A stretch of DNA of 41,470 nucleotides from Verrucomicrobiota bacterium (GTDB taxonomy: Bacteria; Verrucomicrobiota; Verrucomicrobiia; Chthoniobacterales; UBA10450). The notes under the pieces are model-generated. The model was not told the origin of the DNA. It was given only the letters and a program-made list of their open reading frames with translations, and searched no databases. This document shows positions 1-10,531 of this stretch, in pieces. Both the position numbers and the translations under genes were made by a program. Numbering within the stretch: the stretch's first letter is position 1; each line of letters opens with the position of its first letter. The stretch is taken from NCBI GenBank assembly GCA_003219195.1, contig QHPX01000146.1, positions 37,057 through 78,526 on the forward strand. Reading direction: 5' to 3'.

Positions 1-327
1 CAAAATTGCGCGCGGCTGCAACGTTGTCACTTGGCGGAACAACAAAAGCACGCGGCCCCATTCCGTCCGCTCCCACGCCACGTGTGCTTGAATGAAAAGA
101 ACGTCGGCAACGATCGCGCGAAAGCCACTGAGCGCGGCGATGAAGCCGAGCTGGCCAATCTTTTCTCGCAGATCGAGATTAAATTCGACGTCGCGAAAAT
201 GTAATTGTCGATGTTGCACGAAGAGCGCTCGCTCGCCAGGAAGTTTCATCACGCCGAAGGCTAGCACCATCGCGAGCACCAGGACCGGCCTTTGCAGAGC
301 TGCCGCGCGGCAGGCGAAGCGCATCAT
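1..327 (-). CDS. Membrane-anchored protein of unknown function, partial (3' end outside window)
   Basis: An open frame runs leftwards from the ATG at 327 to the window edge, giving about 109 residues with no stop. It begins MMRFACRAAALQRPVLVLAM and has one hydrophobic segment at about residues 12-27, so the start looks like a membrane anchor or signal. A conserved-looking stretch around GFRAIVADVLFIQAHVAWER follows; from memory, similar stretches occur in TPR-type membrane proteins next to ABC exporters in Verrucomicrobiota. The ATG overlaps the stop of the upstream permease gene (ATGA), so the two are probably translationally coupled. Function is unknown; the context suggests an accessory part of the exporter. 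Confidence 0.6.
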   Translation of the reverse strand, partial: MMRFACRAAALQRPVLVLAMVLAFGVMKLPGERALFVQHRQLHFRDVEFNLDLREKIGQLGFIAALSGFRAIVADVLFIQAHVAWERTEWGRVLLLFRQVTTLQPRAIL

Positions 328-1226
328 AATTCCTTCCCGTAAAAAACGAACGCGGCCAGCAATGTGTAGATCGTCGTATAAAAAATGCCGAGCACAGCAG
401 TTTTTGCGAACAGCGCCAGCGGAATGGCTGCGCCGACGACGATATCATCGACCAGATTGAATGTTTGCAAATCTGGAAAGATCAGCGCGATGAGCGCGAG
501 GAAGACGCGCGTTATCCAGCCCGTGCTGTGCTCCTGCAGCCAATATTCCCGCGCGGTCGCTTGCAAATGCCCAATGAAGTAAATTGCAACCATCACGACG
601 ATTGTGAAGATGTTCGTGGTCGCAAATGTGGAGACAAAAAGCGTCAGGGCCGCGAGCAAACATGCTTTCAGGTAAATGATGATGATGCCGGGGAAGATGT
701 CGATGTTGAGAGCGGAAGACCGGATGGCGCGCGATGCGTCATCAATCTGCTCGCGTGGCGCGGCCGACATTTGGCGCAGCGTTTCATGCAATACGGTTTG
801 TTCGCGCAGATAGAGCACGGCGAGAAACATCGCGCTCATGACCAGCGTGCTGATCGCGAGGAGCAACAGCACGCCGGTGAGCTTGCCCGCGATGTATTCA
901 AAGCGCGGCACCGGTTTCGCCAGAATTGTGTAAACGGTGCGGTCTTCGATGTCTTGCGGAATGAGACGCGCGGTCGCGATGATCGCGAGCAACGAAGTAA
1001 AGATCGACATCGCCCCGAGCGATACATCTTTTAGAATCTGGAATTCCTGTTGAAAAGTGAGGCGCGCCATGAAGACGGAACTGCCGATCAAAAGCACCGC
1101 GAAAATGAGCAGGACGTAAAAAACTTTCAGGCGCGTTAGCTCGGTCAGCGTGTTTGCCGTAATCGCGAAAACGCGCGCGATGGAAAATGCACGATGTCTG
1201 GTAATGGCGGCGGTTTCGTTGCTCAT
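324..1226 (-). CDS. ABC-2 type transporter permease
   Basis: 300 residues. Residues 1-30 are cytoplasmic. A first transmembrane helix (about 36-53, FYVLLIFAVLLIGSSVFMA) is followed by a long loop containing LIPQDIEDRTVYTILAKPV, which is typical of the ABC2_membrane_5/NosY-like permease group, and then by about five more hydrophobic helices. The gene overlaps the ATPase gene upstream (the ATPase stop lies at 1223-1225) and the partial membrane gene downstream. One exporter operon reading leftwards is therefore likely. The cargo cannot be told from sequence. Confidence 0.88.
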   Translation of the reverse strand: MSNETAAITRHRAFSIARVFAITANTLTELTRLKVFYVLLIFAVLLIGSSVFMARLTFQQEFQILKDVSLGAMSIFTSLLAIIATARLIPQDIEDRTVYTILAKPVPRFEYIAGKLTGVLLLLAISTLVMSAMFLAVLYLREQTVLHETLRQMSAAPREQIDDASRAIRSSALNIDIFPGIIIIYLKACLLAALTLFVSTFATTNIFTIVVMVAIYFIGHLQATAREYWLQEHSTGWITRVFLALIALIFPDLQTFNLVDDIVVGAAIPLALFAKTAVLGIFYTTIYTLLAAFVFYGKEL

Positions 1227-2077
1227 TTGTTGCTGTCTTCCGAGGTGGCGTCGAGAAATAAGCGCTCGAGTGTGGTTGTCGATCTTCGGCGCGCGATCAA
1301 TTTTGCGTTTGAACTTGTCGCCAGGGTGTTGATCCGATCGACGAGCGCATCGGAAGCGTTTTCCAGGATGAGTTCGGTTTGATTTTCGATCGCGATCAAT
1401 TCCTCGAGCCGTCCTTCGCGCACGAGCACGCCGTCGGCTAGAATGCCGACACGATCGCAGATTTCCTGCGCTTGCGCGAGGAGATGCGACGAAAGCAGAA
1501 CCGTGATTCCGCGCTGCTTAAGATCGACAATCAAATTACGAATGTCGCGCGAGCCGGCGGGATCGACACCGGCGGTCGGCTCGTCCAGTACGAGCAGCTT
1601 CGGTTCGTGAATTAACGCCTGAGCGAGGCCGATGCGCTGCAACATGCCTTTGGAATACGTGCTCAGGCGCCGATCGCGCGCATTCGTCAGGCCAACCAGC
1701 TCGAGCAATTGGTCGGAACGCTCTCTCAATCGCGAGCCACTGAGCCCGCACAGTTTTCCGAAAAAGCGCAGCGTCTCTTCCCCGGTGAGATATTTGTAGA
1801 AGTATGGGTTCTCCGGCAGAAAGCCGACGGCTTCACGGCTTTCGACCAAACTGCTGTCGCGTCCGAAAATTTCTGTTCGTCCGTGCGTCGGCGAAACCAG
1901 GCCGAGAATGATTTTGAGCGTTGTGCTTTTCCCGGAACCGTTTGGCCCAAGTAATCCATAAACGTCGCCCGGTTCGATGCGAAGATCGAGATGGCGCACC
2001 GCAACGACCGGTTCTCGATGGAACGGGACCGGAAAAACCTTTGTTAGTCCGCTGACCGTGACCGCCGCATCAATCAT
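1223..2077 (-). CDS. ABC transporter ATP-binding protein
   Basis: 284 residues from the ATG at 2077. The frame stays open to 2206, but the extra 43 residues lie inside the acylphosphatase gene and have no ABC character. Visible motifs are Walker A GPNGSGKST (about residues 41-49), the signature YSKGMLQRIGLAQAL, Walker B LLVLDEPTAGVD and the H-loop LLSSHLL. The protein energises the permease encoded by the next gene, with which it overlaps. The C-terminal 70 residues form the extra domain common in ABC-2 exporters of the CcmA/NosF class. Its start overlaps the 3' end of acyP by 8 nt. Confidence 0.92.
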   Translation of the reverse strand: MIDAAVTVSGLTKVFPVPFHREPVVAVRHLDLRIEPGDVYGLLGPNGSGKSTTLKIILGLVSPTHGRTEIFGRDSSLVESREAVGFLPENPYFYKYLTGEETLRFFGKLCGLSGSRLRERSDQLLELVGLTNARDRRLSTYSKGMLQRIGLAQALIHEPKLLVLDEPTAGVDPAGSRDIRNLIVDLKQRGITVLLSSHLLAQAQEICDRVGILADGVLVREGRLEELIAIENQTELILENASDALVDRINTLATSSNAKLIARRRSTTTLERLFLDATSEDSNK

Positions 2078-2345
2078 GACGAATTTCAAAGCCGTGCCCG
2101 GCCACTGGTTTATCCAACTTCGTTTCGGTTTGCTTGCGAATGTGCGCGCGCAGTTCGCTTTGCATGATCGCGTCCAAAAACGCGCGGATTTCCTTTTCTT
2201 CGCCATTCACCCGGAGCTCAACCCTGCCATCAGTCAGGTTGCGCACCCAGCCGGTCAGATCGAAACCTTTGGCAATGTGCCGAACCGACCACCGGAAGCC
2301 GATACCCTGGACACTGCCCTCGTAAAATATCTGAAGTGAAATCAT
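2070..2345 (-). CDS. acyP: Acylphosphatase
   Basis: 91 residues, the usual size for this family of small cytosolic enzymes, which hydrolyse carboxyl-phosphate bonds of acylphosphates. The first signature, YEGSVQGIGFRWSV, contains the phosphate-binding loop and the catalytic Arg of GFR. The second, GWVRNLTDGRVEL, carries the catalytic Asn. The 3' end overlaps the ABC ATPase start, so it is the first gene of that leftward operon. No Shine-Dalgarno sequence precedes the ATG. Confidence 0.92.
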   Translation of the reverse strand: MISLQIFYEGSVQGIGFRWSVRHIAKGFDLTGWVRNLTDGRVELRVNGEEKEIRAFLDAIMQSELRAHIRKQTETKLDKPVAGHGFEIRHD

Positions 2346-2456
2346 TGCCGGATCAGCCTGATCCTAGCAAACGTGCGGCAGCGCGAAAGTCCAGTTGGCG
2401 GTGCAAATGAGCCGGATTGAAAAACGCCGGGTGAAACTAAATCGTTCGCCCGCGTT

Positions 2457-2887
2457 TTACTTGTAAGAGTAAACCAGACAAAAACTGCTCTCCCGGCCGT
2501 CGACCAGGTCGATGGAAACGAAATATTGGCCGCTGTTCGTCGGTGAAAAACCGGCTGCGGCTTTTTCGCCCGAGTTGTAATTTTCGGTCACGACCTGCTT
2601 CCCGGCCTCGTCGTAAAGATTGACTGCGATTTTTTTCGCCGGATCAATCGCGCCGACCGAAAACCAGTATTGATTGCCCGCGTACAAATTTACCGCGACA
2701 AGAGCAAGCTCGTGCGGCTTGATCGTCCCGCACCAATGACCGTCGCGCATTTTGAATCCGTCATTGGTAAATGCGCCGGCCAGATCGAGCGCGGTTTTGC
2801 GCGCCTCCACTTCACTGTCCGTCTCGGCGCGCGCGCGGGGGCTGGCCGCGAACAGAAAGATCGATAATAAAATGAGCGAACGGCATC

Positions 2888-2891
<4 letters not shown>
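2457..2891 (-). CDS. Secreted protein of unknown function, PPC-like fold possible
   Basis: 144 residues. The signal peptide MRCRSLILLSIFLFAASPRARA is followed by a small domain rich in beta-strand patterns (YWFSVGAIDPAKKIAVNLYD, GQYFVSIDLVDG). The GFSPTNSGQYFVSI stretch resembles bacterial pre-peptidase C-terminal (PPC) modules, which are extracellular; that resemblance is by eye only. The ATG overlaps the stop of the gene at 2888-3700 by 4 nt, so the two are very probably one transcription and translation unit. No catalytic motif is visible. Confidence 0.7.
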
Positions 2892-5461
<2,570 letters not shown>

Positions 5462-5581
5462 TCTGGGTAGCGCACGCGTCTCGCTTGCTGGCGGCGGCGT
5501 CCTCGCCGGCGCGAACTTTTCGGAGAAGTTTGTTTCCGCGAGACGCGGAAACCAACACTCGAGACGAGTGTGCTACCCAGA
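5462..5581. repeat. 120-bp inverted-repeat element (CTGGGTAGC ... GCTACCCAG)
   Basis: The ends are inverted copies: tctgggtagcgcacgcgtct at the left matches the reverse complement of the right end with about three mismatches over 22 nt. The inside is GC-rich and contains a second smaller hairpin (tttccgcgagacgcggaaa). It has no coding signal. It looks like a MITE/REP-type element placed between the ftsB-like gene and prfB. Confidence 0.7.
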
Positions 5582-5669
5582 AGCTGCGACCGCACACGAT
5601 GTCGATCTCGCGCCGTCGGTGGCGAACGCCCATCTTTGCGCATCGCGACGATTCCATTATCTTCTTTCC

Positions 5670-6804
5670 ATGGCGACTGAACTTCTGCCTGTCGATGCTG
5701 AACATTTGAAATCGCGGGTCCGCGATTTACGGAGGTTTCTTTGACGTCGCGAAATTGCAGCGTGAGTTAACTGCCCTGGAAGCGCGCATGAGCGCGCCAG
5801 ATTTTTGGTCGAATCGCGAACGCGCCCAGACCGATGTCGATCAAGTCTCGCGGTTGCGTTCGCTCATCAATCCGTTTTGTGACCTGGAACGCGAAGTCGG
5901 CGATTTCGAGGCTTTGCAGCAACTCGCGTCCGAGGAAAAGAACGACGCGCATCGGTTACAAGCGGAGCGTGAAGTCCTGGCCGAACACAATCGGCTCGTT
6001 CATAAACTGGAGGAATTTGAGCTGCGCCAATTTTTGTCTGGCGAAAACGATAACGCGAATGCTTTCGTGACGATTCATTCGGGGGCTGGGGGCACGGAAT
6101 CGTGTGACTGGGCCGACATGCTGTTGCGCATGTATCAACGCTGGATCGAGCGCAACGGTTTCGGATCGCAGATTGTCGATCTACAAGTCGGCGAAGAAGT
6201 GGGAATCAAGTCCGCGACGCTGCTGGTGAGCGGCGATTACGCTTATGGCCACCTTCAAACCGAGCGCGGCGTGCATCGGCTGGTGCGCATTTCTCCGTTC
6301 GACGCGAACAAGCGGCGCCACACGTCATTCGCAAGTGTCGACGTTGTCCCGGAGATCGCTGACTCCGCTCCGATCGAAATTAATCCGGCCGATCTCGAGA
6401 TCTCAACGTTTCGCAGCGGCGGCAAAGGCGGGCAAAACGTCAACAAAGTGGAAACCGCCGTGCGCGTTCTGCACAAACCGACTGGCATCGTCGTCGCTTG
6501 TCAGGCGGAGCGCAGCCAGGGCCGCAACCGCGAGCTCGCGCTCAAAATGTTGAAAGCGAAACTTTACCAGATTGAGCAGGATAAAAAGCGCGCCGAGATC
6601 GATCGGCAATATGGAGAAAAAGGCGACATCGCCTGGGGCAGTCAAATTCGCTCCTACGTGTTTCAACCGTATCAAATGGTGAAGGACCACCGCACCGGCG
6701 CCGAGACGAGCAACCTACAGGAAGTGATGGACGGCAACATCGACATGTTCATCCAGGCAAAATTACGCGGCGAGAAAATCGCGAAGGGCGAGACAGAATT
6801 GTAG
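5670..6804 (+). CDS. prfB: Peptide chain release factor 2, with programmed +1 frameshift
   Basis: Two frames join. The ATG at 5670 opens 24 codons ending RRFL and an in-frame TGA at 5742-5744. Reading shifts +1 after CTT (5739-5741) and continues from GAC at 5743 to the stop at 6804, for about 377 residues. The site reads CGGAGG-TTT-CTT-TGA-C, with the internal Shine-Dalgarno and spacing of the classical prfB autoregulatory frameshift. When RF2 is scarce, TGA is read slowly and the frameshift makes more RF2. The protein has the SPF stop-recognition tripeptide ([15 protein letters not shown]) and the GGQ peptidyl-hydrolysis motif ([18 protein letters not shown]). It terminates at UGA and UAA. 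Confidence 0.96.
5727..5745 (+). promoter_or_regulatory. prfB +1 programmed frameshift site
   Basis: The sequence is cggaggtttctttgac: a GGAGG Shine-Dalgarno-like block, three bases, the slippery CTT, then TGA C. The spacing is that of known prfB sites. It is the clearest SD-like sequence seen in the window. Confidence 0.95.
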
Positions 6805-6818
6805 AGGTGCTGGGCAAG

Positions 6819-7430
6819 TTAAGTTGCGGTCACGAGCTGCAACCGGAATCGCGCGTCGAATTCTCCGCGATTATGCGCGCGGCAGCACGCCAGGCACGCA
6901 ATCGCGCGGCGAATCCGGCGGACCCGAGCAAAATCGCGGCGGCAATTCGGACATTTGTAAAGAAAACGCCGCGCGCGTTCTGCAATGGGGAAAGGCAAAT
7001 TGTGGCAGCGTTTTTCATCGCCAACGCCAAGATCGCGGCAAGCTTGGTGCCATTCGGATCCATGCGGCAAAAGGCGGCGCCGACCCACCCGAAATTGCGC
7101 GAGAAGATGTGCGAGCTCATGACGAAGCGTGCGATCGATTTCCGCTTCTCCGTGTTCCGCAAGGCGTGGGTTCAGCGAAACCAGCTTGGCGCGATAATCT
7201 GCGCGGCCGGCACAACTTTTCAGGCGCGGTTGCCATTCGACACGAACGAAGCGCGCGATTCGCGCCGCGTCAGTTGCGCGCAGTAGCTCTCGCGCTCTCA
7301 ATTCAAGATCGACATCGCGGCTAAACGACTGTAGCCGTGGCGCTCTGTCGCCGTGCTGCATTGCAACGAAACGCCCCGGCAGAGCGGGGCGGCTACAGTC
7401 AAACAGCTCGAACTGCTCAAGCAACAGCAT
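6819..7430 (-). CDS. SprT-like zinc metalloprotease-fold protein
   Basis: 203 residues from the ATG at 7430, which overlaps the 3' end of nifS by 14 nt. The SprT-like core contains HELAHLLAQ (zinc-binding HExxH, about residues 104-108), a further HGSEWH segment, and a C-terminal zinc-ribbon-like part with CPNC and a later CLACC. The family includes SprT of bacteria and Spartan of eukaryotes; the bacterial role is not well known. The first 50 or so residues look unlike the family because a TGTAG/CTACA hairpin repeat (7328-7399) lies inside the reading frame. The true start could be further in, for example a non-ATG codon around residue 38. Confidence 0.75.
   Translation of the reverse strand: MLLLEQFELFDCSRPALPGRFVAMQHGDRAPRLQSFSRDVDLELRARELLRATDAARIARFVRVEWQPRLKSCAGRADYRAKLVSLNPRLAEHGEAEIDRTLRHELAHLLAQFRVGRRRLLPHGSEWHQACRDLGVGDEKRCHNLPFPIAERARRFLYKCPNCRRDFARVRRIRRAIACLACCRAHNRGEFDARFRLQLVTAT
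7328..7399. repeat. TGTAG/CTACA hairpin repeat
   Basis: The ends are perfect 10-nt inverted copies (actgtagccg and cggctacagt). The inside holds a smaller hairpin, cgccccg/cggggcg. Unlike most other copies it falls inside an open reading frame, the 5' end of the SprT-like gene. Confidence 0.75.
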
Positions 7431-8574
7431 ACGAGTCGCTTGTTCTTTTCGTCAGTCGCTCGACGATCTGTGAGATCGCTTTGCCGGCAGCCTCGATTTC
7501 GTCCGCGGTTGTGTGCTTGCCTAACGAGAAACGGGCCGCCGACCGCGCGCGTTCCATTGGCAGTCCCATCGCCAGCAAAACATGGGACGCGGCTACAGAG
7601 CCGACCATGCAGGCGGAACCGCTCGAGGCACAAACGCCTTTCAGATCGAGCGCGATCAAGAGCATTGCGGAATCCAGGCCGATGAAACTGACGTTCAATG
7701 TATTAGCAAGCCGGCGCGCGCAATCGCCATTTTGCTGCGCTTGCGAAACACTTTTCGCGATCGATTTCCATAAACCATCGCGCAAATGCAATTGTCGATC
7801 TTGCACCGCTTCGCGATCGCGCAAGGCGAATTCAGCCGCTGCCGCCATGCCGGCGATGGCCGCGACGTTTTCTGTCCCCGGACGCCGCTCATTCTCGTGC
7901 GCACCACCGAACATGATCGGTTGGAGGGACAATCCACTGCGCAGAAAAAGAAACCCGGCGCCTTTCGGTCCGTAAAATTTGTGCGCGGCGAAACTCGCGA
8001 CATCGACCAGCGACATATCGATGTCGATCTTGCCAAATGATTGCACCATGTCGCTGTGCAGCAAGACACCGCGCGCGCGGCAAATTTCCGAGATTTCACG
8101 AAGCGGTTGGATCACCCCGGTTTCGTTGTTGGCTGCCATGATTGAAACCAGTCTTGTTTCCGGACGAATCGCACGAGCGAGGTGGTCAAGATCGACAACT
8201 CCATCCTGGGAAACGTCCAGCCACGTCACTTCAAAATTCTCGCGACCTTCCAAATACTCGAACGCGTTTAAAACTGCATGGTGCTCGGCTTTGTTCGAAA
8301 TCGCATGTCCGCCGCGCGACCTCGAACATTTCGCCAGTCCAAGCACCGCGAGATTGCACGACTCAGTCCCACCACTCGTAAAAATTATTTCGTTAGGCTT
8401 GACGTGGAGAAGCGAGGAAATTTTGTCTCGCGCATCATCAATCGCCGCGCGCGCCTCGCGTCCGGCCGTGTGAACGCTCGATGGATTTCCGAAATGCCGG
8501 CCCAGGTACGGCAGCATCGCGTCTCGCGCTTCATCGCAGAGCGGAGTAGTCGCGTTGTAATCAAGATAAATCAT
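7417..8574 (-). CDS. Cysteine desulfurase (NifS/IscS class V aminotransferase fold)
   Basis: 385 residues, normal for the family. It is a PLP enzyme that takes sulfur from L-cysteine as a persulfide for Fe-S clusters and thiolated cofactors. Visible features are the start MIYLDYNATTP, the cofactor-contacting GGTESCNLA and AEHHAVLN, SDMVQSFGKI, the Schiff-base Lys199 in AAHKFYGPKG, RPGTENVAAI, and the catalytic Cys322 in SSGSAC. The ancestral partner is cysE: a 60-nt copy of this gene's 5' end survives at the cysE stop, where the two overlapped as ATGA. The BNR gene now separates them, so nifS may need its own promoter. Confidence 0.94.
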   Translation of the reverse strand: MIYLDYNATTPLCDEARDAMLPYLGRHFGNPSSVHTAGREARAAIDDARDKISSLLHVKPNEIIFTSGGTESCNLAVLGLAKCSRSRGGHAISNKAEHHAVLNAFEYLEGRENFEVTWLDVSQDGVVDLDHLARAIRPETRLVSIMAANNETGVIQPLREISEICRARGVLLHSDMVQSFGKIDIDMSLVDVASFAAHKFYGPKGAGFLFLRSGLSLQPIMFGGAHENERRPGTENVAAIAGMAAAAEFALRDREAVQDRQLHLRDGLWKSIAKSVSQAQQNGDCARRLANTLNVSFIGLDSAMLLIALDLKGVCASSGSACMVGSVAASHVLLAMGLPMERARSAARFSLGKHTTADEIEAAGKAISQIVERLTKRTSDSYAVA

Positions 8575-8599
8575 TGCGTTCGCAATGAGCGTAATCTTT

Positions 8600-8629
8600 T
8601 TGACAGAAGAAACAAAAAAGTTTTAGGAT
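8600..8629 (+). promoter_or_regulatory. Predicted sigma70-type promoter, leaderless, for the BNR-repeat gene
   Basis: TTGACA at 8600-8605 and TAGGAT at 8624-8629 are separated by 18 bp. The expected transcription start, 6-8 bp downstream, coincides with the ATG at 8637, which predicts a leaderless mRNA. Confidence 0.5.
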
Positions 8630-8636
8630 CGCTTGA

Positions 8637-10148
8637 ATGAAACGGCCATTCCCGTTCCGCAAAATTCCGTGGTCGACTTTACCGCTGATCGCGATCACGA
8701 TTTTACCCAGCGTCGCGCTCGGGCAGAAGAGCAGCACGCACAACCCGACGTGGTGGGACAAATATCAATACATCGCCAGCAATGGACCGACCAGCGGCGG
8801 CGCGCCCACTTCGTCTGTCAGCTTTGGGGCGAATGTCGATCTTTCGAACGAATGCGGACCTCAGAGCGAAACTTTCATTGCGCTGAACAGCGCGCGTCCA
8901 AAAATCCTCGCGGCCGGCTCAAATGAAATTTTCCGTTTACCAATGCGCGGTTACTTTTCGTCTAATGGCGGGACGAATTGGGGTGGCGTGGATTTGCCTT
9001 TGCCGCCGGCAAAAGGCAGCAATGGAATCGATTTCGGTTCCGATCCGACGCTTGCATTCGATACTCGCGGAAATCTTTTCTACGGCTACATCGTGGTGTT
9101 TTTCGGAAACGGCGCAGGCGTAAACGGTTCGGAAATGGCGGTGGCGCGCTCGACGGATGGCGGTCAAAGCTATCCTGCGGTCACATTTTTTTCATTCGAA
9201 AGTGGCAGCAATCATTTTAACGACAAACCGATGATCACCACCGACACAAATTCGAACAGTCGGTTGCGCGACAGTATTTACGTTGCCTGGGACGCAGCCG
9301 CCGGTGGCTCGACCGGCGGTGGAATTCGCGTCGGAAGCTCTTCCGATCGCGGCGCCACATTCACGATCACGCGTGCGGACGATCCATCGGGACCGGGGAA
9401 ATCCATCGGCGCCTCGCCCACGGTCGGACCGAATGGCGAACTCTATGTTGCCTGGAACGATTACGCGGCGAACAACATTTCGTTCAATCGCTCTTTTGAT
9501 GGCGGTGCAACGTGGGGCCTACAAAATGTCATTTCCGCGAAAAGTATTCCCTTCGACATCGGCATTCCGGCCGAGTCGTTCCGGCGCGCTCTGGTTTATC
9601 CCGCGCTTGATGTCGATCGCTCCAACGGCCCGCATCGGGGCCGGCTCTATTGCTCGTGGATGGATCAAACCGCCGCTGGGACGACCGATATTTATCTTTC
9701 GTTTTCCGATGACAACGGCGCGGATTGGTCAGCGCGTACGACGGTGGCCGATCAGCTCGCGCTACCGGTTGATCGTTTCAATCATTCGATGTCTGTCGAT
9801 CCTGTCACCGGAGATGTAAACCTGTCTTTCTACGACACGCGCAACGACACCACCGGTTCGCGCTACATGACCGATATTTATTTCGCGCAATCGACCAATG
9901 GCGGCGCGTCGTGGTCGTCACCGAATACGCGTGTCACTACGGTAAGTTCGAACGAGCACGATTGCGGCGGATTATTCCCTTGTCCCGGCATCAATTACGG
10001 CAATCAACAGGGCGATTACGAAGGGCTCGTTTCGTATGGGGGCGTCTCTTATCCGATTTGGACCGATAGTCGCCGCCAGCTTGAATCCATTCCGGGGTGC
10101 TACAACAATCTCGCCATGGAAGAAGTTTTTGCGGAGAAGCTGAAATAA
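8637..10148 (+). CDS. Secreted BNR/Asp-box repeat protein (sialidase-like beta-propeller)
   Basis: 503 residues. A basic start and hydrophobic core (LPLIAITILPSVALGQ) form a signal peptide. At least six Asp-box motifs follow (SSNGGTNW, STDGGQSY, SSDRGATF, SFDGGATW, SDDNGADW, STNGGASW), marking a six-bladed beta-propeller of the sialidase/BNR superfamily. The Arg triad and FRIP motif of true sialidases were not recognised, so enzyme activity is doubtful. The C-terminal part NYGNQQGDYEGLVSYGG is typical of exported exo-alpha-sialidase-like proteins of unknown role. The gene lies between nifS and cysE in the opposite direction, flanked by duplicated scraps of both, which marks it as an insertion. 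Confidence 0.85.
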   Translation: MKRPFPFRKIPWSTLPLIAITILPSVALGQKSSTHNPTWWDKYQYIASNGPTSGGAPTSSVSFGANVDLSNECGPQSETFIALNSARPKILAAGSNEIFRLPMRGYFSSNGGTNWGGVDLPLPPAKGSNGIDFGSDPTLAFDTRGNLFYGYIVVFFGNGAGVNGSEMAVARSTDGGQSYPAVTFFSFESGSNHFNDKPMITTDTNSNSRLRDSIYVAWDAAAGGSTGGGIRVGSSSDRGATFTITRADDPSGPGKSIGASPTVGPNGELYVAWNDYAANNISFNRSFDGGATWGLQNVISAKSIPFDIGIPAESFRRALVYPALDVDRSNGPHRGRLYCSWMDQTAAGTTDIYLSFSDDNGADWSARTTVADQLALPVDRFNHSMSVDPVTGDVNLSFYDTRNDTTGSRYMTDIYFAQSTNGGASWSSPNTRVTTVSSNEHDCGGLFPCPGINYGNQQGDYEGLVSYGGVSYPIWTDSRRQLESIPGCYNNLAMEEVFAEKLK

Positions 10149-10164
10149 CTACTGGCGAAGGAAA

Positions 10165-10467
10165 TCATCGCGCCAGAGTTTTCTCTTTTGCCGGAGCGCG
10201 ATGCGATCGTTTGTGCGCGATCTGCAATTGCTTCTGTTCGTGGAAAACAAGCGAATCGGGCGGCACGCTTTGCACGAGAAAGACGTTGCCGCCGATTGTC
10301 GATCTTGCGCCGATGGCCGTTTCACCTCCCAGAAAGGTTGAATTCGGATAAATAGTCACGTCGTCCTCGACTTAGGGATGACGTTTGCCGCTTTTTTTGA
10401 TTTTGCCGCGCTCATCTTTTTGGATGCTGCGGGCGCCGAGCGTCACGCCATGATAAAGTTTTACGCG
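10165..10467 (-). pseudogene. 3'-terminal fragment of a diverged second cysE
   Basis: This stretch aligns without obvious large gaps to the last third of the intact cysE next door (10561-10831), with roughly four-fifths identity by eye. Shared peptide pieces include TIYPNST, LGGETAIGARSTIGGNVFLV and SVPPDSLV. A TAA (tta at 10372-10374 on the plus strand) replaces a Lys codon within H-P-K-V-E-D, so the frame is broken as well as truncated. The divergence is too large for a fresh local copy, which suggests DNA from another strain or an old duplicate. It even keeps one AAGATCGACA motif at the same place as the intact gene. Confidence 0.85.
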
Positions 10468-10471
10468 GGAA

Positions 10472-10531
10472 CATCGCGTCGCGCGCTTCATCGCAGAGCG
10501 GAGTAGTCGCGTTGTAATCAAGATAAATCAT
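10472..10531 (-). pseudogene. 60-nt copy of the 5' end of nifS
   Basis: 10472-10531 matches 8515-8574 at 59 of 60 positions, including the ATG. At 10528-10531 that ATG overlaps the TGA of cysE as ATGA. This is most simply read as the original cysE-nifS junction, left behind when the BNR gene and the cysE fragment were inserted. Confidence 0.88.

Noticed and set aside
465-1034. 189-codon plus-strand frame in the permease region
   Set aside because: It is antisense to a clear ABC-2 permease and has a charged, low-complexity composition typical of a shadow frame.
2078-2206. Longer start for the ABC ATPase
   Set aside because: The extra 43 residues are the acylphosphatase gene read in another frame.
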